A stretch of 36,087 nucleotides of DNA from Streptomyces griseorubiginosus. Its GTDB lineage: Bacteria; Actinomycetota; Actinomycetes; Streptomycetales; Streptomycetaceae. A program made the position numbers and the translations under genes. Below the pieces are notes generated by a model. It did no database searches. It saw only the letters and a program-made list of their open reading frames with translations, and was not told the origin of the DNA. The number at the start of each line of letters is the position of its first letter. The stretch's first letter is position 1. Positions 1 through 7,804 of this stretch are shown piece by piece. The stretch lies in the NCBI RefSeq assembly GCF_017614965.1, contig NZ_WVUG01000060.1, forward strand, positions 1 through 36,087, in the 5' to 3' direction.

Positions 1-83
1 GGTGAGGGCGGGACGGCCGGATCTGGTGGTGTTCATCTCCTCCCCAGGATCACCCTTCGCGCCCGCGTCACGCAGCGGACGAC

Positions 84-141
84 GCTCTGAGTTTCCTCTG
101 AGTGGGCTCGGTGAGGGTCGCTTTCAGAGGGTGCTCAGAGG
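84..141. promoter_or_regulatory. Putative OmpR/PhoB-type operator upstream of the reductase cassette
   Basis: Two direct heptamer pairs face each other. CTCTGAG occurs at 85-91 and 96-102, and TCAGAGG at 124-130 and 135-141. Each pair is separated by 4 bp, giving an 11-bp period, and the two pairs are reverse complements of each other. Heptamers with 11-bp spacing are the usual binding pattern of OmpR/PhoB-family response regulators, including Streptomyces PhoP. The site lies 46 bp before the first reductase gene. The rest of bases 1-186 shows no gene I can support. The identity of the regulator is inference. Confidence 0.5.
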
Positions 142-186
142 TTGCGGAGGCACAGTGGCGTCCCGGACAGGTGAAAGGACGCACAG

Positions 187-1539
187 ATGACCACCGTGTA
201 CGAGCGGAGGGCGGCACCGCGGGTCGCGCCGCCCGCCCGGCACTCACCCGCGGGCGCCGTGCTCGCGCTGCTGTGGGCCGGTGCGGCCGCCGTGGTCGCG
301 ATGTGGTGGGCGGACACCGGTTCGGTGGTCGGCGCCGCGGGCTGGCTGACCGGGGCCGGGCGGATCGCCGGACTGCTGTGCGGATACGCCTGCGCGGTGC
401 TGGTCGGGCTGATGGCCCGGGTGCCGCTGTTGGAGCGCCGGGTCGGCTCGGACCGGGTGGCCCGCTGGCACGCGATGGCCGGCCGCTACACGGTCTGTCT
501 GCTGGCGGCGCACGTCGTGCTGATCCTGCTCGGGTACGCCGCCCAGGACCGTGCCTCGGTCTGGCACGAGACGGTGACGGTGGTGCTGGACTACCCGGAC
601 ATGCTGAAGGCCACCGCCGGCACGGTCGTCCTCTTCGCCGTCGGCATCACCTCGGCCCGCGCGGTGCGCCGCCGTACCAGCTACGAGTTCTGGTACTACG
701 TGCACCTGCTGACCTACGCGGCCGTCTTCCTCGCCTTCTTCCACCAGCTGACCCTGGGCGACGAGTTCAACGGCCACCGGATCGCCACGGCCGCCTGGTA
801 CGCGCTGTACCTCGGGGTCGCCGCCCTGGTGCTGTGGTTCCGGATCCTCGCACCCGTGCGGCTGAACCTGCGCCACCGGCTGCGCGTGCAGTCCGTGCAC
901 CGGGAGGCACCCGGCGTCTACTCGGTCGTCGTGCACGGGCGGCGGCTGGACGAACTGGGCGCCCGGCCGGGGCAGTTCTTCCGCTGGCGGTTCCTCGGCG
1001 AGGGCATGGGGTGGACGTCGACGCCGTACTCGCTGTCGGCGCCGCCCCGCCCGGATCTGATGCGGATCACGGTCAAGGCGCTCGGCGACCACAGCGCGGC
1101 CGTCTCGCTGCTGCGGCCCGGCACCCGCGTCTGGGCGGAGGGGCCGTACGGCTCGATGACCGAGGACCGGCAGACCTCGCCCCGGGCCCTGCTGATCGCG
1201 GCCGGCGTCGGCATCACCCCGCTGCGGGCCCTGTTCGAGACGCTCCCGGGTGAGGTGACGCTGCTGTACCGGGCCCGGACGGCCGAGGACCTGGCCCTGG
1301 GCGCGGAGCTGGAGGCCATCGCCCGGTGGCGTGGCGCGAAGGTGCTGTACGCGCTCAACGGACCGGGCGGACGGCGCCCGAACCTGACCGCGCAATCACT
1401 GCGGGCGACCTTCCCCGACCTGGCCGGTCACGACGTCTACATCTGCGGTCCGCACGGTTTCGCCCGGGACCTGTACGAGGAGCTGCGCGCAGCCGGGGTC
1501 CCGGACCGCCGCATCCACCACGAGTCGTTCGAACTCTGA
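187..1539 (+). CDS. Ferric-reductase-like transmembrane flavocytochrome (first copy)
   Basis: A 450-residue membrane oxidoreductase that probably moves electrons from cytoplasmic NAD(P)H through FAD and two hemes across the membrane. The N-terminal half holds hydrophobic helices with two histidine pairs, H95/H109 (x13) and H173/H186 (x12), the bis-heme spacing of the ferric reductase/NADPH oxidase superfamily. The C-terminal half is a ferredoxin-reductase module. It has a PYSLS flavin motif at 280-284 (preceded by Thr, where the second copy has His), an AGVGITP nucleotide motif near 339-345 and a CGP motif at 420. The ATG follows a GAAAGGA ribosome site at 173-179. It is followed 19 bp later by an FMN-binding protein and is closely similar to the reductase at 2114-3496. 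The physiological acceptor is unknown. The neighbouring flavoproteins are the likely partners, so ferric iron need not be the substrate. Confidence 0.9.
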   Translation: MTTVYERRAAPRVAPPARHSPAGAVLALLWAGAAAVVAMWWADTGSVVGAAGWLTGAGRIAGLLCGYACAVLVGLMARVPLLERRVGSDRVARWHAMAGRYTVCLLAAHVVLILLGYAAQDRASVWHETVTVVLDYPDMLKATAGTVVLFAVGITSARAVRRRTSYEFWYYVHLLTYAAVFLAFFHQLTLGDEFNGHRIATAAWYALYLGVAALVLWFRILAPVRLNLRHRLRVQSVHREAPGVYSVVVHGRRLDELGARPGQFFRWRFLGEGMGWTSTPYSLSAPPRPDLMRITVKALGDHSAAVSLLRPGTRVWAEGPYGSMTEDRQTSPRALLIAAGVGITPLRALFETLPGEVTLLYRARTAEDLALGAELEAIARWRGAKVLYALNGPGGRRPNLTAQSLRATFPDLAGHDVYICGPHGFARDLYEELRAAGVPDRRIHHESFEL

Positions 1540-1558
1540 GACCTGTGAGGCCGTAGAA

Positions 1559-2038
1559 GTGCACGCGCTGAAGAAGAACCGCCCCCTGCGCCGGATCGTG
1601 CTGGCGAGCGCCGCCACCGTCTCCGGGATGGTGCTGCTGCTGTCCCTGAAGCCGCACAGCACGCCGACGGCCGCCCTCGCCGTGCCGGCCCCCTCCAGCA
1701 GTCCGAGCACCTCGAGCGGATCCGGCGGTTCGGGCGGCTCCGGCGGGTCGACCACCACCGGCACGAAGACCGTCACCGGAAGCACGGTCCAGACCCGCTG
1801 GGGCCCCGTCCAGGTGAAGATCACCCTCAAGAGCGGCAAGCTCACCGACGTGACCGCGGTGCAGTACCCCGCGGACAACCCGCGCGACCAGGAGATCAAC
1901 AGCTACGCCCTCCCCCGGTTGCGCAGCGAGGCCCTCCAGGCCCAGAGCGCGAACATCGACACCGTCTCCGGGGCCACTTACACGAGTGATGGTTACCGCC
2001 AGTCACTCCAGTCCGCCCTCGACTCGGCACGCGGCTGA
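1559..2038 (+). CDS. Anchored extracytoplasmic FMN-binding domain protein (single domain)
   Basis: A 159-residue protein with a short basic N-terminus, twin arginines at 11-12, one hydrophobic segment (about 13-31), a Ser/Gly/Thr-rich linker (about 45-70) and one FMN-binding domain (about 72-155). The motif DTVSGAT ends at Thr140 and matches the D-x-x-S-G-A-T flavinylation signature in which ApbE joins FMN to Thr through a phosphoester. The start is GTG at 1559. The protein probably accepts electrons outside the membrane from the reductase just upstream. The signal sequence looks Tat-like (RR followed by hydrophobic residues) with no clear cleavage site, so it may stay as a membrane anchor. 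A GHL or lipoprotein role is not supported because there is no lipobox. Confidence 0.85.
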   Translation: MHALKKNRPLRRIVLASAATVSGMVLLLSLKPHSTPTAALAVPAPSSSPSTSSGSGGSGGSGGSTTTGTKTVTGSTVQTRWGPVQVKITLKSGKLTDVTAVQYPADNPRDQEINSYALPRLRSEALQAQSANIDTVSGATYTSDGYRQSLQSALDSARG

Positions 2039-2113
2039 ACACACCGGCGTCACGGCACGTATCTCTGGGCCAAGGGACAACGCCAACCCCCTTGCCCCCG
2101 CCCCGGAGGAACA

Positions 2114-3496
2114 GTGACCACCACGCTCGCAGGCGGCCGCGCCGCCCGCCGCCAGACGATGCGCCGCATCCGCCCGCGCCGCTCCCCGGCGACCGTCCTG
2201 CTGCTCGCCGTATGGGCGGGCGCGGTCGGTGTGCTGTGGCTGTGGTGGATGAACACCCCGTCCATCGCCGACCAGAACGGCAAGATCCTCAACGCGGGCC
2301 GGATCACCGGTCTGCTGGCCGGCTATCTGATGGCACTGGTCGTGCTGCAGATGGCCCGGGTGCCCGCGCTGGAGCGGCGGGTCGGCTCGGACCGCGTGGC
2401 CCGCTGGCACGCGATGAGCGGCCGCTACACGCTCTGCCTGGTATTCGCACACGTCTTCCTCATCATGTGGGGCTACGCGCTGCAGGCCGGCAAGTCGCTC
2501 GGCGACATCGTCCAGCAGACGATCGACTCCATCAACCAGCTGCCGGACATGGGCAAGGCGGCCATCGGCACCGGCCTGTTCGTGCTGATCGGCCTCACCT
2601 CGATCGGCCCGGTCCGGCGCCGGCTGCCGTACGACACCTGGTACCACGTGCACCTGCTGACGTACGCGGCCGTGTTCCTGACGTTCTGGCACCAGATCAC
2701 CACCGGCAACGACTTCGCCGTCGAGCCGACCGCCAAGACCTTCTGGTACGCCCTGTACGGCTCGGTCACCGCGCTGGTGATCTGGTACCGCATCCTCGTC
2801 CCGATCCGGCTCAACATGCGGCACCGCATGCGCGTCGAGGCGGTCATCGAGGAGACCCCGGGCATCGTGTCGGTGCTCATCGGCGGGCGGAAGCTGCACC
2901 GGATGGGCGCGGAGGCGGGGCAGTTCTTCCGCTGGCGGTTCCTCGCGCCGGGCATGCGGTTCAGCTCCCACCCGTACTCGCTCTCCGCGGCGCCCCGGCC
3001 GGACATGCTGCGGATCACCGTCAAGGCGATCGGCGACCACAGCGCCCGGCTGCGCGAGCTGACGCCCGGCACCCGGGTGTGGGCCGAGGGGCCGTACGGC
3101 GCCATGACCGCCCAGCGTCGCAGCCGCGGCAAGGTGCTGCTGGTGGCGGGCGGTGTGGGCATCACGCCGATGCGGGCGCTGTTCGAGACGCTGCCGGGCG
3201 CGGCCGGCGACATCACCCTGCTCTACCGGGCCAACACCACCCAGGACCTGGCCCTGTGGGACGAGCTGGCCGCCATCGCCGACGACCGCGGCGCCCGGCT
3301 GATGTACGCCGTGAACAGCCCGGACGGCGAGCGCCCCGACATCTCGGCGGAGCGGCTGCGGCAGAAGCTGCCGGACATCGACAAGCACGACGTGTTCATG
3401 TGCGGGCCGGCCGGGTTCGCGCAGTCCGTGTACGAAGCACTGCGCGGCGCGGGAGTGCCCGCCCGCCGCATCCATCACGAGTCGTTCGAGATGTGA
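2114..3496 (+). CDS. Ferric-reductase-like transmembrane flavocytochrome (second copy)
   Basis: A 460-residue paralogue of the 187-1539 product, with the same order of parts. Heme-ligand pairs are H99/H113 and H180/H193. The FAD motif HPYSLS lies at 286-291, a GGVGITP nucleotide-binding motif follows, and the C-terminal block ends in HHESFE as in the first copy. The start is GTG at 2114, 4-5 bp after a strong GGAGGA site. A 75-bp gap separates it from the first FMN-binding gene, and the second FMN-binding gene follows after 29 bp. The likely role is NAD(P)H-driven transmembrane electron transfer to the covalent-flavin protein encoded next. A long open frame on the same strand over this gene is a GC-driven shadow. 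Confidence 0.9.
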   Translation: MTTTLAGGRAARRQTMRRIRPRRSPATVLLLAVWAGAVGVLWLWWMNTPSIADQNGKILNAGRITGLLAGYLMALVVLQMARVPALERRVGSDRVARWHAMSGRYTLCLVFAHVFLIMWGYALQAGKSLGDIVQQTIDSINQLPDMGKAAIGTGLFVLIGLTSIGPVRRRLPYDTWYHVHLLTYAAVFLTFWHQITTGNDFAVEPTAKTFWYALYGSVTALVIWYRILVPIRLNMRHRMRVEAVIEETPGIVSVLIGGRKLHRMGAEAGQFFRWRFLAPGMRFSSHPYSLSAAPRPDMLRITVKAIGDHSARLRELTPGTRVWAEGPYGAMTAQRRSRGKVLLVAGGVGITPMRALFETLPGAAGDITLLYRANTTQDLALWDELAAIADDRGARLMYAVNSPDGERPDISAERLRQKLPDIDKHDVFMCGPAGFAQSVYEALRGAGVPARRIHHESFEM

Positions 3497-3525
3497 GCGA
3501 CGGGATTCCAGGAGCCCAGGTACCG

Positions 3526-4326
3526 ATGAAGAAGAGTCACCCCATCCGGCGTGTCGTGCTGGCCAGCGCCGCCACCGTCTCGGGTGTCGTGCTGCTGCTC
3601 TCGCTGAAGCCGGCCTCCGACCCCAACGCCCAGGCGGCGGGGGCGGCACCGCAGCAGACCGCGGGCGCCCAGGCCTCGCCCCAGGGCGGCACCGGGAGCG
3701 GGACGGCGTCCGGCACGATCGACGGCAACGTGGCGCAGACGCAGTACGGCAACGTGCAGGTACGGCTGACCGTCGCGAACGGCAAGATCACCAAGGCCGA
3801 GGCGATCCAGGCGCCCAAGGGCGGCACCAGCGACCAGAAGACGGCCCTGTCCATCCCCAAGCTGACGCAGGAGACGGTCGCCGCGCAGAGCGCGCAGATC
3901 GACGCGGTGTCCGGGGCGACGTACACGAGCAACGGCTACAAGCAGTCGCTGCAGTCCGCGCTGGACAAGATGAAGGCGAGCGCCGGTTCCGCGCAGAGCG
4001 GCGGCGGTTCCTCCCAGAGCGGCGGCTCCGGCTCCTCATCCGGTGCCGCGCAGGCCAAGACGGTGACCGGTGCCGTCGCGCAGACCCAGTACGGCCCGGT
4101 CCAGGTCCGTATCACCGTCGCGAACGGCAAGATCACCAAGGCGGACGCGGTGCAGGCGCCCAAGGGCGGCCTCAGCGACCAGAAGACGGCCCTCGCGATC
4201 CCCAAGCTCAACCAGGAGGCGGTGGCCGCGGGCAACGCGCAGATCGACTCCGTCTCCGGGGCGACGTACACCAGCGGCGGCTACAAGCAGTCCCTGCAGT
4301 CCGCGCTGGACCAGGCCGGTGGCTGA
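3526..4326 (+). CDS. Anchored protein with two tandem FMN-binding domains
   Basis: A 266-residue protein whose N-terminus matches the 1559-2038 product (basic residues, RR at 8-9, hydrophobic stretch about 10-28). It then carries two FMN-binding domains joined by a Ser/Gly/Gln linker (about 150-175). Flavinylation motifs DAVSGAT (Thr132) and DSVSGAT (Thr247) are exactly 115 residues apart. The coding DNA of the domains is a 345-bp tandem duplication with obvious nucleotide identity (for example 3736 onward against 4081 onward), which suggests recent duplication. The ATG at 3526 follows GGAG at 3511. The protein probably carries two covalent FMN groups and serves as electron relay or reservoir for the upstream reductase. 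The ApbE gene overlaps its 3' end. Confidence 0.88.
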   Translation: MKKSHPIRRVVLASAATVSGVVLLLSLKPASDPNAQAAGAAPQQTAGAQASPQGGTGSGTASGTIDGNVAQTQYGNVQVRLTVANGKITKAEAIQAPKGGTSDQKTALSIPKLTQETVAAQSAQIDAVSGATYTSNGYKQSLQSALDKMKASAGSAQSGGGSSQSGGSGSSSGAAQAKTVTGAVAQTQYGPVQVRITVANGKITKADAVQAPKGGLSDQKTALAIPKLNQEAVAAGNAQIDSVSGATYTSGGYKQSLQSALDQAGG

Positions 4327-5119
4327 GTCGGTGGCGGAATCTGCGGAAGCTCCCGCCGCGGTGCGTCATGCGGAGGAGGTCATGGGGACCGTCTTCTCCT
4401 TCGACGTCCGCGGCGGGGAACCCGGTGCGGTACGGGCGGCACTCGATGAGGCGATCTCCGGGCTGCACCGGGTCAACGCGGTGTTCAGCACCTACCGCGA
4501 GGACAGCCAGGTCTCCCGGCTCGCCCGCGGTGAGCTGGCCCTGGCCGAATGCGACCCCGAGGTCGCCGAGGTGCTCGACCTGGGTGCCGAGGCCGAACGG
4601 GTGAGCGACGGCTGGTTCAGCCTGCGCTACGAGGGCCGCCTCGACCCCACCGGCATCGTCAAGGGCTGGGCGGCCGAGCGCGCGGCTCGCCGGCTGCGGG
4701 CGGCCGGCGCGACCGGGGTGAGCGTCAACGGCGGCGGCGACGTGCAGATGTTCGGCACGCCGGAACCCCACCGCCCCTGGCGCGTGGGCATCGCCGACCC
4801 GCTGCGCCCGGGCGGACTGGCGGCGGTGGTCTCGGCGGCCGGCGCGGACGAACTGGCGGTCGCCACCTCCGGCACGGCCGAACGCGGCGCCCACATCGTC
4901 GACCCCCGCACCGGCCGCTCCGCGGTGACGGACCTGGTGGCGGTCACCGTGGTGGCCCCCACCCTCACCTGGGCGGACTGCTGGGCAACAGCGGCCTTCG
5001 CGATGGGTTCCAGGGAAGGCCTGCGCTGGCTGGAGTCACTGCCGGACGTGGAGGCGCTGCTCATCACGGCCGGGGACGAGGTCAGATGCACAGGAGGCTT
5101 GGCGTCTCGACTCGGGTAA
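4319..5119 (+). CDS. apbE: ApbE-family FAD:protein FMN transferase
   Basis: A 266-residue flavin transferase that uses FAD to attach FMN covalently to Thr in D-x-x-S-G-A-T motifs. The two FMN-binding proteins encoded upstream are the obvious substrates. Family hallmarks are MGTVFSFD (22-29), D109-P-T-G-x-x-KG, VNGGGD (136-141), AHIVDPRTG with His192, and the metal-site block with Asp220 and Thr224. The protein is shorter than exported ApbE because it has no signal peptide or lipobox, so it looks cytoplasmic. The start is uncertain. GTG at 4319 overlaps the upstream stop and implies translational coupling, while GTG at 4331 is also possible. The gene ends 6 bp from the convergent argR stop. 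Confidence 0.88.
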   Translation: MAESVAESAEAPAAVRHAEEVMGTVFSFDVRGGEPGAVRAALDEAISGLHRVNAVFSTYREDSQVSRLARGELALAECDPEVAEVLDLGAEAERVSDGWFSLRYEGRLDPTGIVKGWAAERAARRLRAAGATGVSVNGGGDVQMFGTPEPHRPWRVGIADPLRPGGLAAVVSAAGADELAVATSGTAERGAHIVDPRTGRSAVTDLVAVTVVAPTLTWADCWATAAFAMGSREGLRWLESLPDVEALLITAGDEVRCTGGLASRLG

Positions 5120-5125
5120 ACCCCT

Positions 5126-5665
5126 TCAGTGGCCGTTCTGGGCCAACCGCAACAAGTGCTCGGCCAACGCCTGTCCCCCCGTCGGCTCCCGGCTGATCAA
5201 CAGCAACGTGTCGTCACCCGCGATCGTCCCCAGAATGTCGTGCAGTTCTGCCTGATCGATGGCCGAGGCCAGGAACTGCGCGGCACCGGGTGGCGTCCGC
5301 AGAACCACCAGGTTCGCCGAAGCCTCCGCGGAGATCAGCAGCTCCTGCGAGAGCCGCCGCATCCGCTCCTCCTTCGCCGACTCCCCCAGCGGCGCACGAG
5401 GGGTACGGAAACCCCCCTCGCTCGGCACCGCGTAGATCAGGTCACCGTCGTTGTTGCGGATCTTCACCGCGTTCAGCTCGTCCAGGTCCCGGGAGAGCGT
5501 CGCCTGAGTGACCGTCAGCCCGTCGTCGGCGAGCAGCTTCGCCAACTGGCTCTGCGACCGCACCGGTTGCCGGTTGAGGATGTCCACGATCCGGCGGTGC
5601 CGCGCGGTCCGCGTCTGCGGCACGGCAGGCCCGGCGTGCTGTGCGTCGTCCTGCGCCTGACTCAT
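5126..5665 (-). CDS. argR: Arginine repressor ArgR
   Basis: A 179-residue ArgR-family regulator that binds ARG boxes with arginine as co-repressor and acts as a hexamer. A winged-helix N-terminal region (about 20-90) includes SQSQLAKLLADDG and TQATLSRDLDEL. The C-terminal part has the arginine-binding/oligomerisation motif GTIAGDDTLLLI. It is the last gene of argCJBDR, 19 bp after argD, with a GGAG ribosome site in the gap. Together with the operator in front of argC this gives a self-limiting loop. The extended, polar N-terminus (about 20 residues) is usual for actinobacterial ArgR. Confidence 0.97.
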   Translation of the reverse strand: MSQAQDDAQHAGPAVPQTRTARHRRIVDILNRQPVRSQSQLAKLLADDGLTVTQATLSRDLDELNAVKIRNNDGDLIYAVPSEGGFRTPRAPLGESAKEERMRRLSQELLISAEASANLVVLRTPPGAAQFLASAIDQAELHDILGTIAGDDTLLLISREPTGGQALAEHLLRLAQNGH

Positions 5666-5684
5666 CGTCGTCCCATTCTCCGGC

Positions 5685-6863
5685 TCATCCGTCCCCGTCG
5701 AGGATGCCGGGAAGCGCCCGGAGGAACGCCGCCACCTCGTCGTCGCCGAGGTTCAGCGGCGGCATCAGCCGTACGACGTCGTCAGCGGGCGCGTTCACCA
5801 GGAACCCGGCCTCCTGAGCCGTCTGTCGCACCCGGGGCGCGTGCGGCTCGGTGAGCACGATACCCAGGAGCAGCCCCGCGCCCCGGACATGCCCGACCAA
5901 CGGGTGGCCCAGCGCCTCGATCCCGTCCCGCAACGCCCCGCTCTGCCGCTTGACGTTCTCCAGCAACCCGTCGTTCGCGATCGTGTCGAGCACGGCGAGC
6001 CCGGCGGCGCACGCGACCGGGTTGCCGCCGAAGGTCGTCCCGTGGTGCCCCGGCCGCAGCAGCTCGGCGGCCCGCCCGAAGGCGACGGTCGCGCCCAGCG
6101 GCAGCCCGCCTCCGAGGCCCTTCGCCAGCGTCACGACGTCCGGCAGGACACCCTCGTGCGCCTGGTACTCGAACCAGTGCCCGGTCCGCCCGACCCCGGT
6201 CTGCACCTCGTCCAGGACCAGCAGCGCACCGTTCGCGGCCGTGATCGCGCGGGCGGCCTTGAGGTAACCGGGCGGCGGGACGACGACGCCGATCTCGCCC
6301 TGGATCGGCTCCAGGATCACCAGCGCGGTCTCCTCGGTCACCGCCGCGGCCAGGGCCTGCGCGTCGCCGTACGGCACGTGCGTGACCTCACCGGGCAGCG
6401 GCAGGAACGGCTCCCGCTTGCCCTGCTGGCCGGTCATCGCCAGGGCGCCCATGGTGCGGCCGTGGAAGGCGCCCTCGGTGGCGACCACGTGGGTGCGCCC
6501 GGTCAGCCGGCCGATCTTGAAGGCGGCCTCGTTGGCCTCGGCGCCGGAGTTGCAGAAGAAGACCCGGCCGTCACGGCCGAAGAGCTGCAGGAGCCGTTCG
6601 GCGAGCGTCACGGTCGGCTCGGACATGAAGAAGTTGGAGATGTGCCCGAGGGACGCGATCTGCGTGCTGACGGCCTCGACGACCGCCGGGTGGGCGTGGC
6701 CGAGCGCGTTGACCGCGATACCGCCGACGAAGTCGAGGTACTCGTTGCCGTCGGCGTCCCAGACCCGGGCGCCCTCGCCGCGCACGAGGGGCAGCAGCGG
6801 GGTGCCGTAGTTGTTCATGAGCGAGCCCTGCCAGCGCTCACTCAGCTCCTGGTTGTGCGTCAT
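5685..6863 (-). CDS. argD: Acetylornithine aminotransferase ArgD
   Basis: A 392-residue PLP-dependent class III aminotransferase that converts N-acetylglutamate semialdehyde and glutamate to N-acetylornithine and 2-oxoglutarate in arginine synthesis. Visible motifs are the CNSGAEANEAAFK block, LVLDEVQTGVGRTG, and the PLP lysine K248 in TLAKGLGGG, followed by TTFGGNP. The start codon overlaps the argB stop (ATGA), so translation is probably coupled. Length and motif order are normal for ArgD. Confidence 0.97.
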   Translation of the reverse strand: MTHNQELSERWQGSLMNNYGTPLLPLVRGEGARVWDADGNEYLDFVGGIAVNALGHAHPAVVEAVSTQIASLGHISNFFMSEPTVTLAERLLQLFGRDGRVFFCNSGAEANEAAFKIGRLTGRTHVVATEGAFHGRTMGALAMTGQQGKREPFLPLPGEVTHVPYGDAQALAAAVTEETALVILEPIQGEIGVVVPPPGYLKAARAITAANGALLVLDEVQTGVGRTGHWFEYQAHEGVLPDVVTLAKGLGGGLPLGATVAFGRAAELLRPGHHGTTFGGNPVACAAGLAVLDTIANDGLLENVKRQSGALRDGIEALGHPLVGHVRGAGLLLGIVLTEPHAPRVRQTAQEAGFLVNAPADDVVRLMPPLNLGDDEVAAFLRALPGILDGDG

Positions 6864-7804
6864 ACGGCATCCCCCTCTTGTGCGGCTTGTGTGTCTTGTG
6901 CGGCTTGTTCGTCTTGTCCGTCGGGCACGACCATCGTGCCGATGCCCTCGTCGGTGAAGATCTCCAGCAGGATCGAGTGCTGGACCCGGCCGTCGATGAC
7001 CCGGGCGGTGGTGACGCCGTTGCGCACGGCGTGCAGACAGCCCTCCATCTTCGGGACCATCCCGGAGCTCAGCTCCGGCAGCAGCTTCTCCAGTTGGGAG
7101 GCGGTGAGGCGGCTGATCACCTCGTCGCTGTTCGGCCAGTCCTCATAGAGGCCCTCGACGTCCGTGAGGACCATGAGCGTCTCCGCCCCAAGCGCAGCAG
7201 CGAGTGCCGCAGCCGCCGTATCAGCATTGACGTTGTAGACATGTCCGTCGTCCTGGCTACGGGCGATCGACGAGACGACCGGGATCCGGCCGTCGGCGAG
7301 CAGTGCCTCGATCGCGCCCGTGTCGATCTCGGTGATCTCGCCCACCCGCCCGATGTCGACCAACTCGCCGTCGATCTCGGGCTGGTGCTTGGTGGCGGTG
7401 ATGGTGTGCGCGTCCTCGCCGGTCAGTCCGACGGCGAGCGGGCCGTGCTGGTTGAGCAGGTTGACCAGCTCCCGCTGCACCTGCCCGGCCAGCACCATCC
7501 GTACGACGTCCATGGCGTCCTCGGTGGTGACGCGCAGGCCGGCCTTGAACTCGCTGACGATGCCGTGGGTTTCGAGCGCCCGGCTGATCTGCGGGCCGCC
7601 GCCGTGCACGACGACGGGTTTGAGCCCGGCGTGGTGCAGGAAGACGACGTCCTGGGCGAACGCGGCCTTGAGGTCCTCGTCGATCATGGCGTTGCCGCCG
7701 AACTTGATGACGACCGTCCTGCCGTTGTGCCGGACCAGCCAGGGCAGCGCCTCGATGAGGATCTGAGCCTTGGGGAGCGCGGTGTGCTTACGCGTGGTGC
7801 TCAT
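6860..7804 (-). CDS. argB: Acetylglutamate kinase ArgB
   Basis: A 314-residue amino-acid kinase that phosphorylates N-acetylglutamate, the usual arginine-inhibited step. It has the IKFGGNAM phosphate-binding motif near the N-terminus, VHGGGPQI, the VNADTAAAALAAAL block and a LTDVEGLY segment. The start ATG at 7804 overlaps the argJ stop by 4 bp (ATGA) and its stop overlaps the argD start in the same way. The open frame runs upstream of this ATG through argJ, but that extension has no coding character and is rejected. Confidence 0.97.
   Translation of the reverse strand: MSTTRKHTALPKAQILIEALPWLVRHNGRTVVIKFGGNAMIDEDLKAAFAQDVVFLHHAGLKPVVVHGGGPQISRALETHGIVSEFKAGLRVTTEDAMDVVRMVLAGQVQRELVNLLNQHGPLAVGLTGEDAHTITATKHQPEIDGELVDIGRVGEITEIDTGAIEALLADGRIPVVSSIARSQDDGHVYNVNADTAAAALAAALGAETLMVLTDVEGLYEDWPNSDEVISRLTASQLEKLLPELSSGMVPKMEGCLHAVRNGVTTARVIDGRVQHSILLEIFTDEGIGTMVVPDGQDEQAAQDTQAAQEGDAV

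Noticed and set aside
2092..3525. Open frame in front of the tandem FMN-binding gene
   Set aside because: It overlaps the second reductase gene in another frame and encodes Arg/Pro-rich sequence without motifs. The real start is ATG 3526.
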